Assembly (NCBI GenBank): GCA_038240835.1
Contig: JBBRGJ010000129.1
Location: 1 to 9,412, forward strand
Reading direction: 5' to 3'
DNA: 9,412 bases
From: JBAXTE01 sp038240835
Lineage (GTDB): Bacteria; Bacteroidota; Bacteroidia; Bacteroidales; WCHB1-69
Under the pieces are notes generated by a model. That model was not told the origin of the DNA and ran no database searches. It worked only from the letters and a program-made list of their open reading frames with translations. A program made the translations under genes and the position numbers. Positions 1 to 4,137 of the stretch are shown here, one piece after another (position 1 is the first letter of the stretch; each line of letters starts with the position of its first letter).

Positions 1-1
1 T

Positions 2-121
2 AATGATAAGTATGTCCAAAACTACTTAGATGAATTCTGTTACAAATTTAACCGACGTTATTTTGGGGACAAATTAACGGACAGGTTGATTTTGGCTTCA
101 ATAAAAAATACTTGGTATTGA
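2..121 (+). CDS. IS1595/ISXO2-type transposase, C-terminal end (partial)
   Basis: Reading from base 2 gives 39 codons with no stop, ending in TGA at 119-121. The translation contains YVQNYLDEFCYKFNRRYF followed by a DRLILAS stretch. This matches my memory of the end of the DDE domain of IS1595-family (ISXO2-like) transposases, where a Y-L-x-E-F-x-(Y/F)-(R/K)-F-N-R-R block precedes a short tail. The glutamate of LDEF may be the third acidic residue of the catalytic triad, but I am not certain. The rest of the gene lies left of the window, so it cannot be judged whether the element is intact. I could not identify its right terminal inverted repeat in the bases after the stop. The family call rests on a short motif, but the motif is distinctive. 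Confidence 0.8.
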   Translation, partial: NDKYVQNYLDEFCYKFNRRYFGDKLTDRLILASIKNTWY

Positions 122-177
122 TTACGGACAGTCATATAATATAATGTATTAGGTAAGAGTATTTGCGGGGAGATTGA

Positions 178-205
178 GTCTACCTAGCATACTGGTAGAT
201 AAATG
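178..205 (-). repeat. 28-bp palindromic dispersed repeat, copy 1 (inverted)
   Basis: Read on the minus strand this stretch matches the copies at 419-446 and 3201-3228 except for two adjacent bases in the centre. Each copy starts CATTTATCTACC and ends GGTAGAC, so TCTACC and GGTAGA form the arms of a hairpin. The two changed bases lie near the loop, so the outer arms are kept. It starts 56 bases after the transposase stop codon and points toward copy 2. Confidence 0.85.
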
Positions 206-274
206 TGTTTTGGGAGTTTTGGGGATTTGGAGTTCCTGGGGCACTTTGCGTCACAGAAAAAAACCTTTCAGCTA

Positions 275-314
275 TTGCACAAAAGACACAAAGAAGACAC
301 AAAATACACAAAGA
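275..314. repeat. Degenerate CACAAAG-type tandem repeat
   Basis: The stretch repeats variants of CACAAAG, ACACAAAG and GACACAAA about four to five times at irregular 8-11 base spacing. Such purine-rich tandem repeats are common spacer material in Bacteroidota and create spurious reading frames. No function is suggested by the sequence. Confidence 0.55.
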
Positions 315-373
315 CCTCTTGGCTTTTATCCCACTGATTCACCGCAGCAAAAGTGAAGTGTCTCTTCTTCTTT

Positions 374-460
374 TCACCACTAAGCTATGCAGTGAGCCTG
401 TCGAACTGGCACTAAGGTCATTTATCTACCAGCTTGCTAGGTAGACTAAGATTCACTAAG
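374..460. repeat. CACTAAG repeat block interrupted by two palindromic units
   Basis: A block of CACTAAG units (CACTAAGC, CACTAAGG, then CTAAGATTCACTAAG) is broken twice. The first interruption contains the palindrome-like CAGTGAGCCTGTCGAACTG at 390-408, whose ends are CAGT and ACTG. The second is the 28-bp repeat at 419-446. The pattern looks like short units lodged between members of an older tandem array, although slippage and recombination could also produce it. Confidence 0.6.
419..446 (+). repeat. 28-bp palindromic dispersed repeat, copy 2
   Basis: This copy is identical over 28 bases to the one at 3201-3228. The arms TCTACC and GGTAGA, extended by AGC and GCT with one bulged base, give a stem of about 9 bp around a 2-base loop. 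It is preceded by CACTAAGGT and followed by TAAGATTCACTAAG, so it splits a CACTAAG tandem repeat. Confidence 0.9.
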
Positions 461-477
461 AATACTTGGCTCATTTT

Positions 478-504
478 GTCACACTGAACAACGTGAAGTG
501 TCTC
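478..504 (+). repeat. GTCACACTGA...GAAGTG dispersed unit
   Basis: It begins GTCACACTGA and ends GTGAAGTG, matching the outer parts of the unit at 728-759 and the related units at 2654-2675 and 2849-2871. In this copy the middle is ACAAC and has no clear palindrome. It is one member of the variable-core family described in the findings. Confidence 0.55.
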
Positions 505-513
505 AACCAAAGG

Positions 514-550
514 CTCTTCTTCTTTCTTCTTAATTCTTACTTACTTTTTT
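514..550 (+). repeat. Polypyrimidine repeat, copy 1
   Basis: This T/C tract is made of TTCTT and TTCTTACTT-like units. Bases 514-542 are identical to 763-791, a 29-base match. Related tracts lie at 3132-3180 and 3242-3290. Low sequence complexity makes some similarity expected, but a 29-base exact match implies duplication or shared origin. Confidence 0.75.
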
Positions 551-611
551 GTCACAAAAATCGTTTTGCTTCGCAACAATTTTTCCGCCAAAATATTTGT
601 TGTTCATTTAC

Positions 612-644
612 ATTTCAGCCTCAGGCGTTGCCTGAGGCTGAAAT
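612..644. repeat. Perfect 15-bp inverted repeat (hairpin), 3-base loop
   Basis: The arm ATTTCAGCCTCAGGC (612-626) is followed by loop GTT (627-629) and its exact complement (630-644). The stem is perfect and GC-rich at its tip, which stands out in this AT-rich spacer. A second, small hairpin follows directly at 647-660 (GCTGA, loop GCCT, TCAGC). No T tract follows on either strand and no gene ends close by, so a standard terminator is not supported. It could be a palindromic repeat element, a protein-binding site or a piece of a lost structure. Confidence 0.85.
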
Positions 645-727
645 AAGCTGAGCCTTCAGCCCGCTTACCTACATGTGATTAAACCAGCACAGCACTTTCA
701 ACCTGCATGAAGAATCTTCTTCTTTTT

Positions 728-759
728 GTCACACTGTCCCGATATCGGGAGTAGTGAAG
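728..759 (+). repeat. Dispersed unit with 14-bp palindromic core
   Basis: A perfect 14-bp palindrome, TCCCGATATCGGGA, occupies 737-750. It is flanked on the left by GTCACACTG and on the right by GTAGTGAAG. The flanks match other members of the GTCACACTGA family in this window, while the core is unlike theirs. Confidence 0.75.
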
Positions 760-760
760 A

Positions 761-817
761 TTCTCTTCTTCTTTCTTCTTAATTCTTACTTCTGTATTCT
801 TTCTTACTTCTTCCTCT
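761..817 (+). repeat. Polypyrimidine repeat, copy 2
   Basis: The tract shares 29 exact bases (763-791) with the tract at 514-542 and then continues with further TTCTTACTTC-like units. Both tracts follow a GTCACACTG-type unit at a short distance, so the two may have been copied together. The tract ends a few bases before the -33 region of the ftcD promoter. Confidence 0.75.
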
Positions 818-821
818 AAGA

Positions 822-853
822 TTTCACTTTCTACACTAATTTATCTAACTTTG
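822..853 (+). promoter_or_regulatory. Candidate ftcD promoter (Bacteroidota type)
   Basis: TAACTTTG at 846-853 fits the TAnnTTTG -7 consensus of the Bacteroidota primary sigma factor exactly. TTTC at 822-825, 20 bases upstream, is one base off the TTTG -33 element. Transcription would start near 860 and leave a leader of about 28 bases, A-rich and without a Shine-Dalgarno sequence, as is usual in this phylum. Confidence 0.6.
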
Positions 854-887
854 CAGCTTAGAATAGAAAAAAAATAAAAAATAGATA

Positions 888-2579
888 ATGAAAAAATTAA
901 TCGAATGCGTTCCTAACTTCAGCGAAGGTCGGGATATGTCTGTAATTCACCAGATTACAGCGGAAATTGAAAAAGTAGATGGTGTAAAACTATTGGATGT
1001 AGATCCAGGTCAAGCGACGAACCGTACGGTGGTGACCATGGTTGGCACGCCCGACGAAGTGATTGAGGCAGCTTTTATGGCTGTAAAAAAGGCTTCTGAA
1101 TTGATCGACATGAGAAATCATCACGGTGCACATCCACGTTTTGGGGCAACTGATGTATGTCCGTTGATTCCCGTTGCGAATATTTCGATGGAAGAAGTGG
1201 CTGAATATGCGCACAAATTGGCGAAACGAATTGGCGAAGAGTTAAATATTCCCATTTACTGTTACGAAGATGCAGCGTTGACAAAAGAGCGTCGCAACTT
1301 AGCCTTCTGTCGTTCAGGTGAATACGAAGGATTGAAAGACAAGATTACCAAACCAGAGTGGAAACCAGATTTTGGACCAGCATCATTCAATGCCACTGCA
1401 GGTGCTACTGCTGTAGGAGCTCGTGATTTTCTGATTGCAGTAAATTACAACCTCAACACCACCTCTACCCGTAGAGCGAATGCGATTGCATTTGATGTCC
1501 GCGAAAAAGGTCGTCCAGTAAGAGAAGGAAATCCATTTACTGGAAAAGTAAAAAAAGATGCAAATGGCGAACAAGTAATGTTGCCAGGCACGTTAAAAGG
1601 AACCAAAGCAATTGGTTGGTTTATCGACGAATATGCCGTAGCGCAAGTATCGATGAACATCACCAACATTGCAGAAACGCCTTTACACGTAGCATTTGAC
1701 GAAGTAAGTGCCAAAGCGCAAGCTCGTGGAATTCGTGTCACAGGAACAGAAATCGTAGGATTAGTCCCAAAAAGCACATTGACCGATGCTGGAAAATATT
1801 TCTTAGCAAAACAACAACGTTCCGTAGGAGTTTCCGAAGAAGAATTGATCAAAATTGCTGTAAAATCAATGGGCTTAGATGATTTAAAACCATTCAAACC
1901 CGAAGAAAAAATCATAGAGTACATGTTGGCAACCGAAGACAACCAAAAGAAATTGGTAGACATGACCTGTGTAGGGTTTGCCAACGAAACAGCTTCGGAA
2001 TCCCCTGCACCTGGTGGTGGATCAATCAGTGCATACATTGCAGCATTGGGCGTATCGTTAGGAACCATGGTTGCCAATCTATCGTCACACAAAGCTGGTT
2101 GGGATGAGCGTTGGGAAGAGTTTTCAATCTGGGCAGAAAAAGGTCAGCAACTCAAAGACGAACTACTTCACTTAGTAGATGAAGACACCGCTTCGTTCAA
2201 CAAAATAATGGATGCATTAGGATTACCCAAAGGAACCGACGTTGAAAAAGCAGCCAGAAAACAAGCGCTTCAAGATGCAACCCTTTATGCAACCCTAGTT
2301 CCATTTTACACCATGAAAAAATCCTTGGCAGGATTCGACATCTGCAAAGCCATGGTTGACATCGGAAATCCAAACTCCGTAACCGATGCAGGAGTAGGCG
2401 CACTATGTTGCCGCACCGCTGTAATGGGAGCTTTCTTAAATGTAAAAATCAACGCAGTAGGCCTAGATGACAAAATAAAAGCCAAAGAGCTCATCGACAA
2501 AGGCGCTAGCATCGAAGCCAAAGCCATTGCCCTAGAAACCGAAATTTTGGCAAAGGTTAATGCTGTCATCAACGGCTAA
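888..2579 (+). CDS. ftcD: Bifunctional glutamate formimidoyltransferase / formimidoyltetrahydrofolate cyclodeaminase
   Basis: FtcD moves the formimino group of N-formiminoglutamate to tetrahydrofolate and then releases ammonia to give 5,10-methenyltetrahydrofolate, linking histidine breakdown to one-carbon metabolism in the cytosol. The 563-residue product opens with IECVPNFSEGRD, the family start motif. Residues 1 to about 180 are the N-terminal transferase lobe, with NRTV at 45-48 and the catalytic histidine expected at H82 in the AHPRFGATDVCP segment. The second lobe (about 181-335) includes PDFGP at 160-164 near the junction. The cyclodeaminase domain (about 355-563) carries APGGGS at 374-379 and DEDT at 431-434. 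The protein is about 20 residues longer than the mammalian enzyme; residues 205-235 hold an insertion that accounts for this. The ATG at 888 fits the family start and follows an A-rich leader. No hut gene flanks it, so it appears to be transcribed alone. Confidence 0.96.
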   Translation: MKKLIECVPNFSEGRDMSVIHQITAEIEKVDGVKLLDVDPGQATNRTVVTMVGTPDEVIEAAFMAVKKASELIDMRNHHGAHPRFGATDVCPLIPVANISMEEVAEYAHKLAKRIGEELNIPIYCYEDAALTKERRNLAFCRSGEYEGLKDKITKPEWKPDFGPASFNATAGATAVGARDFLIAVNYNLNTTSTRRANAIAFDVREKGRPVREGNPFTGKVKKDANGEQVMLPGTLKGTKAIGWFIDEYAVAQVSMNITNIAETPLHVAFDEVSAKAQARGIRVTGTEIVGLVPKSTLTDAGKYFLAKQQRSVGVSEEELIKIAVKSMGLDDLKPFKPEEKIIEYMLATEDNQKKLVDMTCVGFANETASESPAPGGGSISAYIAALGVSLGTMVANLSSHKAGWDERWEEFSIWAEKGQQLKDELLHLVDEDTASFNKIMDALGLPKGTDVEKAARKQALQDATLYATLVPFYTMKKSLAGFDICKAMVDIGNPNSVTDAGVGALCCRTAVMGAFLNVKINAVGLDDKIKAKELIDKGASIEAKAIALETEILAKVNAVING

Positions 2580-2653
2580 TTATTAGCGCTTTTATGATTG
2601 TCATACATTGATATTCTAAACTTAATATATTGAAAATTAATAATTTAATGAGT

Positions 2654-2735
2654 GTCATACTGAGTTAATCGAAGTATTAAAGAAAGAGCTTTATGAAAGC
2701 ACTTTTTGAAGCCCTTCGATTAACTCAGGGTGACT
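2654..2735. repeat. Inverted pair of dispersed units forming a long hairpin
   Basis: CTGAGTTAATCGAAG at 2660-2674 is exactly complementary to 2714-2728, a 15-bp stem. Four more pairs (GTCA at 2654-2657 region with TGAC at 2731-2734) extend it after a short mismatch. The 39-base loop contains its own hairpin, GCTTT/AAAGC around ATG at 2688-2700, so the whole could fold as a branched structure. It starts 75 bases after the ftcD stop codon and would lie in its 3' untranslated region. No T tract follows, so its role as a terminator is doubtful; protection of the mRNA end is possible. Confidence 0.75.
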
Positions 2736-2797
2736 CGAAAAGTAAAAAAATCAGAAATAGTTTTTAATTCTGTCATTGTTAGTTAGCCTACACCTTA

Positions 2798-2871
2798 TTC
2801 GCCGCGGCGAAGTCGAAGTGAAGTATTACACCAAGAAGTTTATAAGAGCACTTCGATAAACTGAGTGTGAC
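2798..2871. repeat. Second inverted pair of dispersed units, with a 14-bp palindrome
   Basis: TCGAAGTG at 2813-2820 pairs with CACTTCGA at 2849-2856. The left unit begins with a perfect palindrome TTCGCCGCGGCGAA at 2798-2811, very GC-rich for this genome. The right unit ends with CTGAGTGTGAC, the reverse complement of the GTCACACTCAG type edge. It lies 63 bases from the preceding inverted pair and has the same inward-facing layout. Confidence 0.65.
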
Positions 2872-2960
2872 AGCATTTATTCAAAATACAACAGTGATAA
2901 TTAATCGGATTATTGCATTAAAAACTTGAACTTTTCTAACAGCCTTAGGTTTTTTATGCA

Positions 2961-2983
2961 GTTAGAAGTTTCCAACTTCTAAC
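2961..2983. terminator. 10-bp hairpin upstream of the main terminator
   Basis: GTTAGAAGTT, loop TCC and AACTTCTAAC form a perfect 10-bp stem. It lies six bases before the A tract of the stronger hairpin at 2989-3028. With no T tract of its own it is more likely an accessory structure or a repeat unit than a terminator. Confidence 0.5.
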
Positions 2984-2988
2984 AAAAC

Positions 2989-3028
2989 AAAAAAAAAGTC
3001 ATTTCAAATCAGAAATGACTTTTTTTTT
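2989..3028. terminator. Bidirectional intrinsic terminator
   Basis: Nine A residues, GTCATTTC, a six-base loop AAATCA, GAAATGAC and nine T residues form a perfect 17-bp stem whose base is an A/T tract. Each strand therefore ends in a GC-containing stem followed by a U run, so it can stop transcription from both sides. It is about 410 bases past the ftcD stop and is the first good terminator after that gene, which implies a long 3' untranslated region unless an earlier signal is missed. Confidence 0.85.
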
Positions 3029-3084
3029 ATGGAATAAGCGAAGCTAAAATATCGCACCGCTTAAAGGGCTAAATCAAGAATTTT

Positions 3085-3098
3085 GTCGCACTGAGACG
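3085..3098 (+). repeat. Lone GTCGCACTGAG unit
   Basis: GTCGCACTGAGACG matches the left edge of the GTCACACTGAG family with one change. The right half, which in other copies reads TCGAAGTG, is not recognisable. It looks like a truncated or decayed member. Confidence 0.4.
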
Positions 3099-3131
3099 TC
3101 CATAGGAGAAGAAACTCATCAAAGTACACTT

Positions 3132-3180
3132 TTCACTTCTTGTTTCTTTATTCTTACTTCTTTATTCTTTCTTCTTCTTA
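3132..3180 (+). repeat. Polypyrimidine repeat, copy 3
   Basis: The tract is built from TTTATTCTTACTTC and TTTATTCTTTCTTC units of about 14 bases, related to the tracts at 514-550 and 761-817. It directly precedes a CCACCAAGG stretch that holds the third 28-bp repeat, repeating the order of elements seen upstream of ftcD. Confidence 0.6.
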
Positions 3181-3200
3181 AAACCTCTCAGCCACCAAGG

Positions 3201-3228
3201 CATTTATCTACCAGCTTGCTAGGTAGAC
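3201..3228 (+). repeat. 28-bp palindromic dispersed repeat, copy 3
   Basis: It is identical over 28 bases to copy 2. Left flank is CCACCAAGG and right flank is AAAGGCACTAAA, so AAGG occurs on both sides (3197-3200 and 3230-3233). This is either a short target duplication or two members of the surrounding CACTAAGG-type repeat. Confidence 0.9.
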
Positions 3229-3241
3229 AAAGGCACTAAAA

Positions 3242-3290
3242 TTTTTTTATTCTTGATTCTTACTTCTGCATTCTTACTTCTTCTTTTCAC
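3242..3290 (+). repeat. Polypyrimidine repeat, copy 4
   Basis: The tract contains ATTCTTGATTCTTACTTC and GCATTCTTACTTCTTC, variants of the same 14-16 base unit as the other three tracts. It follows the third 28-bp repeat at a short distance. No function is indicated. Confidence 0.6.
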
Positions 3291-3458
3291 TTCCCCCATC
3301 GGCATCAACATCATTTACGTGGCAATTTCCTCCCTCAAAAGTCGGCACTTACCGTTTTTTGGGGAGCTGGCCTTAAATATTTTCGGACTTTTGCATGGGA
3401 AAGAAGTTCGTGAAAATGATTTTTTCGAGAGATTGTTTTCAAGAAAATATTTTTTTTT

Positions 3459-3501
3459 AACTCATTGGAAACATTTTTAGATTACTTTTGTTTCCTGAGT
3501 T
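3459..3501 (+). promoter_or_regulatory. Efflux operon promoter bracketed by an inverted repeat (candidate operator)
   Basis: TACTTTTG at 3483-3490 matches the TAnnTTTG -7 box. The best -33 candidate is TTG at 3465-3467, giving a 15-base spacer, shorter than usual. AACTCA-TT-GGAAAC at 3459-3472 is complementary to GTTTCC-TGAGTT at 3490-3501: 12 base pairs, interrupted by a 2-base bulge in the left arm, with a 17-base gap. The arms cover the -33 candidate and the edge of the -7 box, exactly where a repressor would block polymerase. The likely ligand is the TetR-family protein encoded next. The pairing is seen directly; the function is inferred. Confidence 0.5.
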
Positions 3502-3517
3502 TATAAATACAAAAATA

Positions 3518-4123
3518 ATGGAAGAGTTAATAGGAAAAATCACAGAATTATTTTTACGGTTAGGAGTTAAAAGCGTCACCATGGATGATATTGCCAGAGA
3601 ACTTGGCATTTCCAAAAAGACACTTTATCTTCATTACACCGACAAGAGGGATGTTGTGATGAAATCAATTGAGTTTTCGATGCAACATCAACAGTGCAAA
3701 ATGAATGAAATAATGGATGGTACGGAAGAGAATGCCATCGATATATTATTGAGAGTGAGTCAGCAACTAATCATTTCTCAAAGTAAAATAAATGCAAATG
3801 TGAACTTCGATTTGCAAAAATACTATCCCGAAGCATGGGGCAAAATCAAAGATTTCAGACAAAAGCACATCTACTCTCACATCAGAGAAAACATATTGAG
3901 TGGAATATCGCAAAATGTATATCGCGATGATTTCAACGTGGATATTATTTGTCATTTATACGTTTCGCTCATCGAAAACTCATTTTCTGAGTTGATTCAC
4001 AGCGTAGAAATTCGATTTGAAGATTTACTAAAAACGCTATTCATGTATCACATACGTGGAATTGCCAGTCCGAAGGGAATTAAATACTTAGAACAGAAAA
4101 TAAAACCAAAATACAATAATTAA
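3518..4123 (+). CDS. TetR/AcrR-family transcriptional regulator of the efflux operon
   Basis: The 201-residue product has a TetR-type N-terminal DNA-binding domain: residues 1-16 form the first helix, and 21-44 (TMDDIARELGISKKTLYLHY and the following TDKR) contain the helix-turn-helix. The rest is a helical ligand-binding domain with low conservation, as is normal for the family. The frame stays open upstream to a TTG at 3488, but that codon lies inside the -7 promoter box, so the ATG at 3518, about 20 bases past the expected transcription start, is the better choice and gives a typical family N terminus. The gene ends 14 bases before the TolC-like gene and is probably the first gene of the operon, acting as a repressor of itself and the pump until a substrate binds. 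The inducer cannot be predicted. Confidence 0.92.
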   Translation: MEELIGKITELFLRLGVKSVTMDDIARELGISKKTLYLHYTDKRDVVMKSIEFSMQHQQCKMNEIMDGTEENAIDILLRVSQQLIISQSKINANVNFDLQKYYPEAWGKIKDFRQKHIYSHIRENILSGISQNVYRDDFNVDIICHLYVSLIENSFSELIHSVEIRFEDLLKTLFMYHIRGIASPKGIKYLEQKIKPKYNN

Positions 4124-4137
4124 TTTAACCAATAAGA

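Larger units (their letters stand above)
122..887. other. Gene-poor region made of short repeats and hairpins
   Basis: No credible gene lies in these roughly 770 bases. Open frames present are short, start with weak codons, and translate simple repeats. In order the stretch holds the unlocated end of the IS element, a 28-bp palindromic repeat (178-205), degenerate CACAAAG-type repeats (about 275-314), a CACTAAG-type block interrupted by two palindromic units (about 374-460), polypyrimidine tracts (514-550 and 761-817), a perfect 15-bp hairpin (612-644), a 14-bp palindrome (737-750) and the ftcD promoter (822-853). The mosaic resembles repeat-rich spacers seen in flavobacterial genomes. No tRNA or obvious structured RNA gene was seen. 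Confidence 0.75.
2580..3458. other. Repeat-rich spacer between ftcD and the efflux operon
   Basis: These roughly 880 bases hold no convincing gene. They contain two back-to-back inverted unit pairs (2654-2735 and 2798-2871), a 10-bp hairpin (2961-2983), a strong bidirectional terminator (2989-3028), a lone GTCGCACTGAG unit (3085-3098), two polypyrimidine tracts (3132-3180 and 3242-3290) and the third copy of the 28-bp repeat (3201-3228). The part from about 3291 to 3458 has a less repetitive composition and an open frame that runs to 3480 from a TTG; I recognise no protein in it and regard it as noncoding or a decayed remnant. Confidence 0.7.

Noticed and set aside
122..177. Right terminal inverted repeat of the IS1595-type element
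   Set aside because: The left end lies outside the window, so no matching inverted repeat can be shown, and no target duplication is visible.
174..651. Three short + strand open frames (60-80 codons) before ftcD
   Set aside because: They start at weak codons, overlap each other in different frames, lack promoters, and mainly translate CACAAAG, CACTAAG and T/C repeats or the hairpin at 612-644.
1445..2092. 215-codon minus-strand open frame inside ftcD
   Set aside because: It lies opposite a well-supported gene with intact family motifs and has no recognisable domain; it is a shadow of the ftcD coding sequence.
2660..2728. Intrinsic terminator directly after ftcD
   Set aside because: The 15-bp stem is real, but the loop is 39 bases and no T tract follows; the hairpin at 2989-3028 fits a terminator much better.
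178..3228. CRISPR array made of the 28-bp repeats
   Set aside because: Only three copies exist, in mixed orientation and with spacings of about 213 and 2754 bases; there are no uniform spacers and no cas genes.
3253..3480. Small hydrophobic protein upstream of the regulator
   Set aside because: The frame begins at a TTG inside a pyrimidine repeat that produces the apparent hydrophobic N terminus, and it ends within the operon promoter.
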